A stretch of 64,000 nt of DNA from assembly GCF_034119865.1 (NCBI RefSeq), contig NZ_CP139421.1, positions 3,534,001 to 3,598,000 on the forward strand. The letters run 5' to 3'. The position numbers were made by a program, and so were the translations under genes. Below are positions 41,242 through 50,665 of this stretch, in pieces. Numbering within the stretch: position 1 is the first letter of the stretch; every line of letters starts with the position of its first letter. Below the pieces are notes generated by a model that saw only the letters and a program-made list of their open reading frames with translations, was not told where the DNA came from and did not search any database. Source of the stretch: Algoriphagus sp. NG3. GTDB taxonomy: Bacteria > Bacteroidota > Bacteroidia > Cytophagales > Cyclobacteriaceae.

Positions 41242-42663
41242 ATGAAAAAGGATAGAAGAAATTTTTTGAAAACCGGCTCTCTGGCCGCTTTTGGGCTCAG
41301 TGGTATTTCCATTGTTCCTTCGGCCGTACTTGGCAAATCAACGGGGCACATCGCTCCCAGTGACAAAGTAAACCTTGCTTGCTGCGGCATAGGAAACAGA
41401 GGAGCGCAGATCATCAATGCCCTTTATGATACAGGGCTTTGTAATATAGTCGCACTGTGCGATGTAGATCTGGGAGCACCTCATACTACCGAGATTCTGA
41501 ACAAATTCCCAAATGCGAAACGCTTTCAGGATTTCAGGAAAATGTTTGAGCAATTTGGAAATGGATTCGAAGCCATCACCGTAGGCACGCCTGATTTTTC
41601 CCACTTCCCTATCACCATGCTCGCCATGTCTGAAGGCAAGCATGTTTATACAGAGAAACCCATGGCGCGTACCTTCAATGAGGTGGCCCTTATGATGGAT
41701 TCCGCCAAAAGACATAAAGTGGTCACCCAAATGGGGAACCAGGGACACTCCGAAGGCAATTATTTCCAGTTTAAAGCATGGAAAGAAGCAGGAATCATCA
41801 AGGATGTGACTGCAGTGACCGCCCACATGAACAGCCCGAGGAGATGGCATGGATGGGATGTAAACATGCAAAGCTTCCCTAAAGCGGAAGCGATCCCCTC
41901 CACCTTAGACTGGAATGCCTGGCTGACCACAAGAAGCGCACATGATTACAATAAAGACTTCATCAACGGGCAGTGGAGATGCTGGTATGACTTTGGTATG
42001 GGAGCACTGGGGGACTGGGGCGCGCACACCATGGATACCGCACATAGATTTCTAGAACTGGGGCTTCCTTACGAAGTGGAGCCGGTAATGCTCAAAGGAC
42101 ACAATCCATTCTTCTTCCCTATGTCAACCACCTTGGCTTTCAAATTCCCGGAACGGGGCGATATGCCGGCCTTGACCTTGACCTGGTATGATGGAGTGGA
42201 CAATGTCCCACCTGTGCCTGAAGACTATGGCGCATCTGAATTAAATGCAGATATCCCTGCAGCCAGTACCGGGCAGATCCAGCCCGCCAAGCTGAATCCC
42301 GGTAAAATCATCTACGGTAAAGACTTGACCTTCAAGGGAGGTTCGCATGGCAGTACACTTTCAATTATAGGAGAGGAAAAAGCCAACGACATGGCGAGCA
42401 AACTTCCTGAAGTACCGGAAAGTCCTTCCAACCACTTTGCGAATTTCCTGAAAGCCTGTAAAGGAGAAGAAAAAACCAGATCAAGCTTTGATGTAGCGGG
42501 ACCTCTGAGTCAGGTGTTCTGTCTAGGTGTGCTTGCCCAACAGCTAAACACCACACTCAAATTTGATAGAGAAACCCATAGAATCACCAACAATCCACTG
42601 GCTAACCAGTTATTGGCTGGGGAGGCTCCACGAAGGGGCTGGGAAGAATATTATGCACTGTAA
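41242..42663 (+). CDS. Tat-exported Gfo/Idh/MocA-family oxidoreductase
   Basis: 473 residues. Twin-arginine signal (KKDRRNFLKTGSLAAFGLSG). Rossmann start VNLACCGIGNRGAQIINAL, then the family EKP motif (HVYTEKPMARTF) in which Lys is catalytic, and HKVVTQMGNQGHS. The second half is the alpha/beta dimer domain, with WYDFGMGALGDWGAHTMDTAH, typical of exported members active on glycans. NAD(P)-dependent sugar oxidation or redox-neutral glycoside hydrolysis (GH109-like) are both possible. Ends at a strong terminator. Divergent from the ThuA-like gene. Confidence 0.9.
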   Translation: MKKDRRNFLKTGSLAAFGLSGISIVPSAVLGKSTGHIAPSDKVNLACCGIGNRGAQIINALYDTGLCNIVALCDVDLGAPHTTEILNKFPNAKRFQDFRKMFEQFGNGFEAITVGTPDFSHFPITMLAMSEGKHVYTEKPMARTFNEVALMMDSAKRHKVVTQMGNQGHSEGNYFQFKAWKEAGIIKDVTAVTAHMNSPRRWHGWDVNMQSFPKAEAIPSTLDWNAWLTTRSAHDYNKDFINGQWRCWYDFGMGALGDWGAHTMDTAHRFLELGLPYEVEPVMLKGHNPFFFPMSTTLAFKFPERGDMPALTLTWYDGVDNVPPVPEDYGASELNADIPAASTGQIQPAKLNPGKIIYGKDLTFKGGSHGSTLSIIGEEKANDMASKLPEVPESPSNHFANFLKACKGEEKTRSSFDVAGPLSQVFCLGVLAQQLNTTLKFDRETHRITNNPLANQLLAGEAPRRGWEEYYAL

Positions 42664-42687
42664 TCAACCTCACAGATTACCTATAAG

Positions 42688-42718
42688 AACTGGAATGAGC
42701 GATCATTCCAGTTTTTTT
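42688..42718 (+). terminator. Intrinsic terminator after the Gfo/Idh/MocA gene
   Basis: AACTGGAATGA pairs with TCATTCCAGTT around a GCGA loop, followed by a run of T; 25 bases after the stop at 42663. Confidence 0.88.
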
Positions 42719-42728
42719 ATTGTGCCAC

Positions 42729-42828
42729 TCGTAGTATCGGACCAACCCTAAAAGCTGGGGATGTATTCGGTAACATTCTGTGGAAATTTGATCACCACCC
42801 CCAACTTTTAGGACTGATCGTAGTATCG
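42729..42828. repeat. Small inverted-repeat element between 11-bp direct repeats
   Basis: TCGTAGTATCG occurs at 42729-42739 and 42818-42828. Just inside lie inverted arms CCTAAAAGCTGGGG (about 42747-42760) and CCCCAACTTTTAGG (about 42799-42812). The 78-base interior with inverted ends and outer direct repeats looks like a tiny insertion with target duplication, or a hairpin repeat. No coding potential. Confidence 0.5.
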
Positions 42829-42862
42829 AGGCCTCTCCGTTACATGGTGAAAACACCTCCTC

Positions 42863-42885
42863 AAAAGCCACAAGACTTGGCTTTT
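42863..42885. terminator. Possible bidirectional terminator near the end of the PorP/SprF gene
   Basis: AAAAGCCA-CAAGACT-TGGCTTTT: an 8-bp stem with A and T runs on either side, about 120 bases past the stop of the minus-strand gene at 43006. Confidence 0.4.
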
Positions 42886-43005
42886 ATTCTTAAAGCAAAA
42901 AAGCCTTAAGAGGACGTTGAGGCTCACATTAAAACAAAATCTGAAGTCAACGAAAAATCCCCAAGGGCCATTAATTCCTGCATGCTCCCCTACATGGTAA
43001 GAAAT

Positions 43006-44052
43006 TTAGAACTTAGGACATGGAAGTATTGTATCACGCCTCCTTGGCTGACCTTGATTATTGTTTGGAAGAGTCCAGGACAGACTCAATTCATGTGCTC
43101 CGCCAGACTGAATCCCTAACTGTGACACCGTGTAGTCAAAGCTATAGCCTACATTCAGACCAGAAAGCAGGTTCAGGCCTACCATCATCACGATGGCATC
43201 GCGGTTACTCTGTTCCTCCACCCTTTTATAAGGCAAACCTCTGTACCAAACCCCAAATACGATGGGTTCCACATAGAAATAAGCTCCCACATCCAGCTGC
43301 TCAAATGGCCCCTGCTTTTTGTAATTAACAGTAGGTGTAAAGTACCGCTGCCTTCTCATATGTGTAAAATCTCCTCTCATAGAACCTTCTCCCAAAGGGA
43401 TTCTATATCCTGCATGGGCGGAAAACTTCACCGGAAGCGGGCTATCACCATCTATAAAGGACTGGTTGGGTTGGTTCACATGATGGGCAGATCCCCCGAT
43501 CCAGAATTTCTCGGTAAAGAAAAGTCCTCCAAAAGATAGGGAGAGCATATTTACTGGATCTCCCAATCCGGCGATATCATCACCCGGAAAAATAGGACCA
43601 AAAGGATCATTGGGATTGATCTGATTGGCAAAAATCAGATTTTCGTAAAACCCAATTTCTCTGCGGATATAGCTCGCCTGAAACCCCGGGCGGAAAAAAG
43701 CATTTTCGCCTAGTTTCAACTCGTACGAATAAATTGCTGAAATTGTGGTTGAACGTAGTTTGGAGGCTCCCTCGGTATCCTGCATCAACATTATCCCTAT
43801 TCCCGAGTTATAGTCGTTCAGATAAGTATCGTAGTAGGCAGAAAAGGTTGTGAATTGCGCATCAATGCTTGGCCATTGGTTTCTGTAATTGAAACCAACT
43901 CTTCCTGTCAGCTCAGATCCTGCAAAAGCTGGATTTAAGTAAAGAGGTGCCGCATAATATTGGCTATATTGCGGATCCTGTGCGTAGGCCGAGGTTCCAA
44001 GAAATAGTCCAACCACGCAAAGAAAAAGAACGTAAACCAGAGACCTTAACAA
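43006..44052 (-). CDS. PorP/SprF-family type IX secretion system outer membrane protein
   Basis: 348 residues. Signal peptide (ending SAYAQ), then the family start QDPQYSQYYAAPLYLNPAFAGS, RVGFNYRNQWPSI, SGIGIMLMQDTEGASKL, and a C-terminal block GLNVGYSFDYTVSQLGIQSGGAHELSLSW in sense, all typical of PorP/SprF. These barrels accompany type B C-terminal-domain substrates and anchor or export them. It is divergent from the 1858-residue type B protein at 44135 (82 bases apart), the usual arrangement of such a substrate with its dedicated PorP. Confidence 0.93.
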   Translation of the reverse strand: MLRSLVYVLFLCVVGLFLGTSAYAQDPQYSQYYAAPLYLNPAFAGSELTGRVGFNYRNQWPSIDAQFTTFSAYYDTYLNDYNSGIGIMLMQDTEGASKLRSTTISAIYSYELKLGENAFFRPGFQASYIRREIGFYENLIFANQINPNDPFGPIFPGDDIAGLGDPVNMLSLSFGGLFFTEKFWIGGSAHHVNQPNQSFIDGDSPLPVKFSAHAGYRIPLGEGSMRGDFTHMRRQRYFTPTVNYKKQGPFEQLDVGAYFYVEPIVFGVWYRGLPYKRVEEQSNRDAIVMMVGLNLLSGLNVGYSFDYTVSQLGIQSGGAHELSLSWTLPNNNQGQPRRRDTILPCPKF

Positions 44053-44134
44053 GTATTTGTTCGTTTATTTGAATATTCAGTAGGCTTCTTCAACGCTACA
44101 GATCGTATGTTGTTTTGGAAGCAGTTCGAAAATT

Positions 44135-47100
44135 ATGAAAAGCAGCCCTAATTCCATAAGGTTACCTTATATTTTTACACTCACACTACTATTTACAACA
44201 TTTGTATTTAATTCTACTGTGCATGCACAAGGATTTAACGACAATGAATGGATATTTGGTTATTGTGGAGGAGCAGAGGAGAACAATTACGTGTCCTTTG
44301 GCAAAGGACAAACCCCTACAGTCCAATCCATTCCCGGATCCATAGTTTTCACTGAGAACAATTCTGCTCTTGCAATTGACCCGATCACCGGTCAAGCCCT
44401 TTTCTTGACTAACGGGGAACTGGTATATGATTTCAGTCAGAACCCCATACAAGGCGTAGGATCCGGCCTCAATGGAAATATAGGTGGAGTCCAGCAGGTC
44501 GCTACGGGATTTTTGGAATACGACCCGGATGGCAACAAGCTCTTCTATATCTTCTATCTTTCACTGGGCGGAGACCTACAATATGCTGTAGTCGATATGA
44601 ACGCACCAGGTCAAGCCACCGGAAATGAAAGACCATTAGGCGAAATAACATCCAAAGATAATCCCATCGGAAGTGGATCCGGTGCATTGCTTGTGGTGAA
44701 AACACCTGCTTCCCCCTCCTATCTGATCAGTTTTGATAACGGAAGTCTAATTTCAAGAAGTCTAGATGCCGGAGAGGGAAATTTCACCATCACGGACGAT
44801 CAAGCAATTTCTTCCACACCAAAGAAAATAGTCTTCAATGAGGATACCGGCCAACTGATCATCATCCCAGAATCGGGTAGCGATCCTATTCTGGTGTTGG
44901 ATTTTGACAGTGGCACAGGGAACTTTGGATCAGCTACTCCTATTGCGCAATCTTCAGGCAATGGTGAGTATGGCGGGGCGGACTTCTCTCCTGACGGGAA
45001 TTTCATATACTATTCCCGGGGCAATGAGCTACTGCGGGTTCCATCAGATGATCTAGCCGCTACCCCGGAAGAAATCCCTACTGAACTACCTGGGGATCAA
45101 ACGAATAATCCCGATCAACCGGTAGATCCTTTTGCGATATATGACATCAAAGTAGGTCCTGACGGAAGTTTATACTACCTCTATGAGGAAGTAGATGGCG
45201 GCCCTCAGCTGATGGGTAAGGTCACCAATCCAAATGAAGAAGATGAGGCACTGCTGGAAGTAGAAGTGGATCCTTTTGCAGGGACAGACTTTTGTGGCAC
45301 CGTATTTCCTTCCTTCGCACCCAATGCAGATATAGATCCCACTGTTGATTTTACATGGTCACCGGATATGCCCTGTGCCAATAATCCAGTGCAGCTCACT
45401 TCCCTACTGACACCGGAAAATTATAGACCAGTAAGTTTTGACTGGGCTTTTAATCCTCCCTTGCTAGATTCGGCCGGCAATGAACTGGAAGTGGATTACT
45501 CTCAGGAACATTTCCTGATTCCTGCGGATGCCGCTCAAGAATCCAGCGTAAATGTGACGTTAACAGTGACCTTTGCGGATGGCACCACCCAAACTGTGAA
45601 TAAAACCATTCCATTGACAGAAAATAACCTAGAGGCAAACTTTTCCCCGCAGGACACCACCCTTTGCGAAACATGTCTGGATTTAGCCCCGTTGCTCACT
45701 GCCCAAAATCAAGGTGGTGATGGTGAAGGCGGAGCTCCGGGAGGAGGAGGTGGTGGTGCTGGAGGTGGACAGGGAGGAGATGATAACTACGAGTATTTCT
45801 GGTCAAATAAGCGGGATGAAGGCTGGGGACCTAAAGGCACAAACGAGGTATGCAGTCCGGGGCTGTACTGGGCTTTGGTGCGCGAGCCTGGCTCATCATG
45901 CTATGCCTATGCTGAAATCCGCGTAAAAATGTGGGATGTGCAGGATCAGACAAACAACATATGGTACTTCGGTGACGGCGCCGGATTGGATTTCAATCCT
46001 GATCCTGATGATCCGGAAGCTCCTACCCCACGGCCTATAGAATCACGTCATCCACAAAATATTCCTGCAGGGACTACTACAATTTCCAGCCAAGATGGAG
46101 AAGTACTGTTCTACACCGATGGCCAATCCGTATGGGACTTAAACGGGAATCTGATGGAAAACGGGGATGATATCGGAGGGGAAAATCAAAGTAGCCAAGG
46201 CGTGCTAGCTGTACCGGTGCCAGGAGAGGAAACACTCTTCTACCTATTCACCTCTCAGGTTTCAGCAAGTGGAGATAATGTATCAAAATATTCTCTGGTT
46301 GACATCAAATCAGAAAATCCTACAGGGGTAGGAAATGTAGTCACTAAGGACAATTTTCTTTTCAGTCCCTCCACCGAGCATACCGCTGCGCTGGATGCGG
46401 GTGACACCACCTGGGTGATGTATCATGAGCTGGGGAATAACACGTTCCGGGCATATCCGGTTTCGGCACAGGGTATAGGTCAGCCAGTATTTAGCTCTGT
46501 AGGAAGCAATCACGGATTTAATTCTGGTGTAGGAGCTATGAAATTCAACTCTGACGGAGATCAACTGGCAGTTACTATCTCCGAAGGAGGATGCAATAAA
46601 CTGGAAATCTTTGATTTCGATTCAAGTACAGGAGAGATGACAGAATACGCCCGAATAGACTTAGGCTGTGATGGGGACGTATATGGAATGGAATTTTCGG
46701 AAGATGGGGATCGGGTGCTGGTGTCCTACAGAAACGGCGGGCCGGGAATAGAAGAATTTACTATTAAAGCCAATGAAAATGATGATTCGGATGCGGCTGT
46801 CTGCCCGGCATGTTTCGATGGAGCCAGCACCCGCGCTGCTATAGAAGCCTGTATCATCAGCACCAAAAACCAGGTAAACGGAACACAAGGATTGGATTTG
46901 GGAGCCATTCAGATCGGCCCAAATGGATCCATCTATGTAGCCGTAGTGGGAGATAACAGAATCGGGGAAATAAGCACCGGGTCAGGCTGTAACTCGCAAA
47001 GCACTTTTAATCAGGATGGAGTCGCCCCTATGCCCGGCACCTCCAATTTGGGACTTCCTTCCTTTGTTCAAAACTCTGGGAGTTCAATACCAGAACCTAG

Positions 47101-49711
47101 CCTATCTGCACCTGCACGGATCTGTCTGGATGAAAACACCGCTGGTGCCTTATTGGAAGGCGGAGGGGAACCGGATATAGACAGTTATTTCTGGACGATC
47201 ACCAATCAAGACAACGGAACCGTAGTAATAAGTGATTTCGGAGGGCCAGGAGAGGAATTTCAAACTCTGGAGCAACCCTTTGATACAGCAGGAACTTATC
47301 TGATCGAACTACGGGTGGATCGATGTGGAGATCCTGAGTATTTCCGAGAGAGTACTGAGCTATTGGTAGAGGCACCGCCCGAGTTGACTTTAGCAGATGA
47401 TGCCACGCTTTGTGCCGGCAATCCAGTCACACTCACGGCCATTGAGGGATACGATCCTGCTGAAGGTCTCTATGACTTCGAATGGACAAATGCCGCAGGG
47501 CAGGTTTTCGGAGATGAAAACTCCAATGAAATCACGGTGGATGAAGAAAGTATATACACTGTAACTGTAAGCTATAGGCTTCCTGACGGGCTTTCTGATG
47601 ATGAAGCGCTGCTTTATCAAACCTGTCCGGCTACGGCCGAAATCTTCGTGGGTCCTGCTTTTGAATTTGAGCTGAGCCAGACGGCAACAGAAGCTTGTTA
47701 CGAGGAAACTTCCGTGACATTTGCTCCCGATACACCAATCAGCGGCGAATGGTTCTATGAGTTAAATGGTGATCCCAACCGGGTCGCTTTGGGAGAATTC
47801 TTTGAATTGGAGCTCTGGATTAATGAGTTGCCCGGCCCCGGACAATATGAAATCATCTTTGTTACGGAAGACCCGATTTTGGAAGGCTGTGTAGTTGAGA
47901 AAAAACTGGATCTATTGGTCAATGAATTGCCTCTTTTCACAGTTCAAAGTAATCCTGCGGAAGATTGTGCAACTGCTGATGGGTCATTTGAGATCACGAT
48001 GCAAGCGCCCGCCAGCCTTGTCAGGGTACTGGACGAAGGAATAACCTTTACTAACGTGAACCAAGGGGATGTGCTATCTGTCCCGGATTTACTTCCCGGT
48101 CAGTATGTAATCGAAGCAGAAAACAGCTCAGGTTGTTTCTATACGGCAACAGCAACAGTGGAAAACAACGATCCACCGTCCGGATTCGAATATACAGTCA
48201 CTACTTCTGATGAAGTTTGCGGTTCTTTTGGAGTAGAGGATGGTTTGATTACTATCAACTTCACCACTGTTCCTCCATCAGGAACTTATTATAAAGTGGT
48301 AAGACAAGGAGATGGACTGACTATAGAAAACCCATTTCCAACTACAAATCAGGTTGACATCGACCTACCTCATGGAGAATACTCTGTTGAAGTCACAGAT
48401 CCAAGCGGATGTGCGGTTCCAGACCCAACCATTTATACCATTGCACAGAAATTCGAAGTAGTCTTCTCTGTACCTACAGATTTCACTGCTTGCGGGAACT
48501 TCTCTTTTGCCCCTACCTCTCCGGTGAATCTAGATTACACCTTAACCAATTCAGCCGGAACAGTCATATTCCCGGATACGGATGGGGAATTCACCATTAC
48601 CCAATCTGACACTTACACCATAAGAGGAGAAGATCCCAACGGGGAGGATTGTCCACGGGAAGAAACGATTGTGGCAGAGATCACAGCAGGTATTGATTTC
48701 GAAGTGTCAGAACCAATCGTAGATTGTCAGGTAGGTGTACAGTACGAGGCGATTTTAAACAATGCTGATCCCGCTGATGTGACCTTCCTTTGGAAAGACA
48801 ACACGGGAGTAATAGTAGGCAGAAGACAGACCTTCGTCCCTAGCAGAGATGGGGACTACACATTGGAAGTGCAGCCCGTTGGTGGCGGCCTTTGTCCTGT
48901 GGATAAAAAACCATTTACTGCCATCACCATTTCTCAGGATATCACCGTTGCACTGGACATCGTTCCATTCTGTGTTGATCAAAGCAGTACCACGATCACC
49001 ATAGATGCAGATTTGGCTAATGTAGATGAAATAGCTTGGTTTAGGCTTACAGGCACTACAGGAACCAGAATCCCGGCTTTTGATGATATGCCTATTATAG
49101 AAGTAGATCAGGAAGGCACGTATCAAGTAAGACTATATAGCGGCACCTGTGAAATAGGAAGAGCTAGTGGCACAGTGGTCAAATCTACCATAATACCTCC
49201 TGTAGTGCCTGATGGATTCACTATTTGTACTGTTGAGGGTGTCACACAAGCTATAGACCCCGGAGAGTACGACAATTACTCCTGGAAGCTAAACGGAGCG
49301 GAAGTCTCTCAGGATCCTGTATTCACCCCCACTGAAGGAGGGCTGTATGAACTCACTGTTTCTGATAATGTAGGCTGTGAGTATGTAGCTACCATTGACG
49401 TAGTGGAAGATTGCTCCTTAAAAATCACATTCCCAAATGGAGTAGTGCTCAACGATCCAAACAGAAATTTCATTCTCTATGCAAACGAGTACATCGATAA
49501 TGTAGATGTTTACATTTACAATCGCTGGGGTGAATTGATCTTCTACTGCACGCATGAAAACCTAGAGCCCAACCAAGCATTCTGCCCTTGGGACGGGGAG
49601 GTGCGCGGAGAGCTTGTCCCTAATGGAACATATGCCGTGGTAGTGCGGTTTACAAGTGAAAATCAAAATAAAACCGAAAAACTAACCAAAGCCATTACAG
49701 TAATTCAATAG
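44135..49711 (+). CDS. Giant surface protein with type IX secretion type B sorting domain (1858 aa)
   Basis: Signal peptide (about 1-32, ending VHAQ). Two related propeller-like halves: about 35-410 (WIFGYCGGAEENNYVSFG start) and about 605-985 (IWYFGDGAGLDF start), separated by a PKD-like region and a Gly-rich linker (about 527-550). Then Ig/PKD-like modules with paired Cys (about 1000-1765) and the type B C-terminal domain (about 1770-1858: VVLNDPNRNF, VYIYNRWGELIF, WDGEVRGELVPNGTYAVVV). Exported by T9SS and held at the surface through PorP/SprF; adhesion or gliding is plausible. Its Ig-type region resembles those of the two following giants. Confidence 0.9.
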   Translation: MKSSPNSIRLPYIFTLTLLFTTFVFNSTVHAQGFNDNEWIFGYCGGAEENNYVSFGKGQTPTVQSIPGSIVFTENNSALAIDPITGQALFLTNGELVYDFSQNPIQGVGSGLNGNIGGVQQVATGFLEYDPDGNKLFYIFYLSLGGDLQYAVVDMNAPGQATGNERPLGEITSKDNPIGSGSGALLVVKTPASPSYLISFDNGSLISRSLDAGEGNFTITDDQAISSTPKKIVFNEDTGQLIIIPESGSDPILVLDFDSGTGNFGSATPIAQSSGNGEYGGADFSPDGNFIYYSRGNELLRVPSDDLAATPEEIPTELPGDQTNNPDQPVDPFAIYDIKVGPDGSLYYLYEEVDGGPQLMGKVTNPNEEDEALLEVEVDPFAGTDFCGTVFPSFAPNADIDPTVDFTWSPDMPCANNPVQLTSLLTPENYRPVSFDWAFNPPLLDSAGNELEVDYSQEHFLIPADAAQESSVNVTLTVTFADGTTQTVNKTIPLTENNLEANFSPQDTTLCETCLDLAPLLTAQNQGGDGEGGAPGGGGGGAGGGQGGDDNYEYFWSNKRDEGWGPKGTNEVCSPGLYWALVREPGSSCYAYAEIRVKMWDVQDQTNNIWYFGDGAGLDFNPDPDDPEAPTPRPIESRHPQNIPAGTTTISSQDGEVLFYTDGQSVWDLNGNLMENGDDIGGENQSSQGVLAVPVPGEETLFYLFTSQVSASGDNVSKYSLVDIKSENPTGVGNVVTKDNFLFSPSTEHTAALDAGDTTWVMYHELGNNTFRAYPVSAQGIGQPVFSSVGSNHGFNSGVGAMKFNSDGDQLAVTISEGGCNKLEIFDFDSSTGEMTEYARIDLGCDGDVYGMEFSEDGDRVLVSYRNGGPGIEEFTIKANENDDSDAAVCPACFDGASTRAAIEACIISTKNQVNGTQGLDLGAIQIGPNGSIYVAVVGDNRIGEISTGSGCNSQSTFNQDGVAPMPGTSNLGLPSFVQNSGSSIPEPSLSAPARICLDENTAGALLEGGGEPDIDSYFWTITNQDNGTVVISDFGGPGEEFQTLEQPFDTAGTYLIELRVDRCGDPEYFRESTELLVEAPPELTLADDATLCAGNPVTLTAIEGYDPAEGLYDFEWTNAAGQVFGDENSNEITVDEESIYTVTVSYRLPDGLSDDEALLYQTCPATAEIFVGPAFEFELSQTATEACYEETSVTFAPDTPISGEWFYELNGDPNRVALGEFFELELWINELPGPGQYEIIFVTEDPILEGCVVEKKLDLLVNELPLFTVQSNPAEDCATADGSFEITMQAPASLVRVLDEGITFTNVNQGDVLSVPDLLPGQYVIEAENSSGCFYTATATVENNDPPSGFEYTVTTSDEVCGSFGVEDGLITINFTTVPPSGTYYKVVRQGDGLTIENPFPTTNQVDIDLPHGEYSVEVTDPSGCAVPDPTIYTIAQKFEVVFSVPTDFTACGNFSFAPTSPVNLDYTLTNSAGTVIFPDTDGEFTITQSDTYTIRGEDPNGEDCPREETIVAEITAGIDFEVSEPIVDCQVGVQYEAILNNADPADVTFLWKDNTGVIVGRRQTFVPSRDGDYTLEVQPVGGGLCPVDKKPFTAITISQDITVALDIVPFCVDQSSTTITIDADLANVDEIAWFRLTGTTGTRIPAFDDMPIIEVDQEGTYQVRLYSGTCEIGRASGTVVKSTIIPPVVPDGFTICTVEGVTQAIDPGEYDNYSWKLNGAEVSQDPVFTPTEGGLYELTVSDNVGCEYVATIDVVEDCSLKITFPNGVVLNDPNRNFILYANEYIDNVDVYIYNRWGELIFYCTHENLEPNQAFCPWDGEVRGELVPNGTYAVVVRFTSENQNKTEKLTKAITVIQ

Positions 49712-49806
49712 GCACGACTCCTCTTCGAATGACACTGACTACCTGTAAGTCATCAGAGGATAATTGTCTACGCATCCTTGAAATACTATTAACAGAACAA
49801 TTTAAC

Positions 49807-50559
49807 ATGCTTATCCTAATATCCCCGGCAAAAACACTGGACTATAGTGCTCCCACTTTTAAAGAATACACTTTACCTGATTTTCAAAATGACACCCGTT
49901 CCCTAGTAAGGATCATGAAGAAGAAGTCCGCCAAGGAAATAGGTGAGCTGATGCATATTTCTGATAATTTGGCTGAATTGAATGAAGATAGATTCAAAAC
50001 CTTCCAAAAAGAGTTCACTGAAGAAAATTCCAAACAGGCTATCTTGGCCTTTAAGGGGGATGTATATACCAAGATTGACGTTGATGAATACTCTGCCGAA
50101 GATTTTGACTTTGCGCAGCAACACCTTAGGATACTTTCCGGACTCTATGGTTTGCTCAAGCCTTTGGATCTTATCCAGCCTTATCGACTGGAAATGGGCA
50201 TCAAGCTAGAAAACACCAAAGGAAAAAACCTCTATGAATTCTGGGACAAGAAAATAGCCAAGGCCATCAATAAAGCTGCAGAAGGTACGACTATCATAAA
50301 CCTTGCTTCACAGGAATACTTCAAGGCAGTTGATCAGAGCACGTTGAAAAGCCGGCTGATTAACATAGAATTTAAAGATTACAAGGATGATGGGTACAAG
50401 ATCATCGGATTTTTCGCCAAGCAAGCCAGGGGGATGATGAGCAACTTTGCGATTAAAAACAGGATCAAAGAGCCTGAGCGGTTAAAAACTTTCTGCGAAG
50501 GAGGATATGAGTTTTCTGAACAATTAAGCAACGAAAACAACTGGATTTTTGTACGCTGA
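49807..50559 (+). CDS. yaaA: YaaA-family (DUF328) peroxide stress protein
   Basis: About 250 residues from the ATG at 49807, which gives the canonical start MLILISPAKTLDY; a start at 49729 would add 26 non-family residues. Conserved blocks are LRILSGLYGLLKPLDLIQPYRLEMG in sense, NLYEFWDK, INLASQEYFKAV, FKDYKDDGYKIIGFFAKQARGMMSNF in sense, and the C-terminal GYEF. YaaA lowers free iron during hydrogen peroxide stress and binds DNA. It sits between two giant surface-protein genes with no functional link apparent. Confidence 0.95.
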   Translation: MLILISPAKTLDYSAPTFKEYTLPDFQNDTRSLVRIMKKKSAKEIGELMHISDNLAELNEDRFKTFQKEFTEENSKQAILAFKGDVYTKIDVDEYSAEDFDFAQQHLRILSGLYGLLKPLDLIQPYRLEMGIKLENTKGKNLYEFWDKKIAKAINKAAEGTTIINLASQEYFKAVDQSTLKSRLINIEFKDYKDDGYKIIGFFAKQARGMMSNFAIKNRIKEPERLKTFCEGGYEFSEQLSNENNWIFVR

Positions 50560-50628
50560 TAACATAAACTACTTGAATCCTGACACTTAAATCTTATTTC
50601 GTTTTTTCATCTATATAAAACTGTAACT

Positions 50629-50665
50629 TAGAGGCTATAAAATTTAATTTATAGCCTCTATTTTG
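50629..50665 (+). terminator. Perfect 12-bp-arm hairpin ending at the next start codon
   Basis: TAGAGGCTATAA (50629-50640) pairs exactly with TTATAGCCTCTA (50649-50660), followed by TTTT. It could end the yaaA transcript. Its last base is two bases from the TTG taken as start of the next gene, so it would cover any ribosome-binding region there. Confidence 0.5.
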
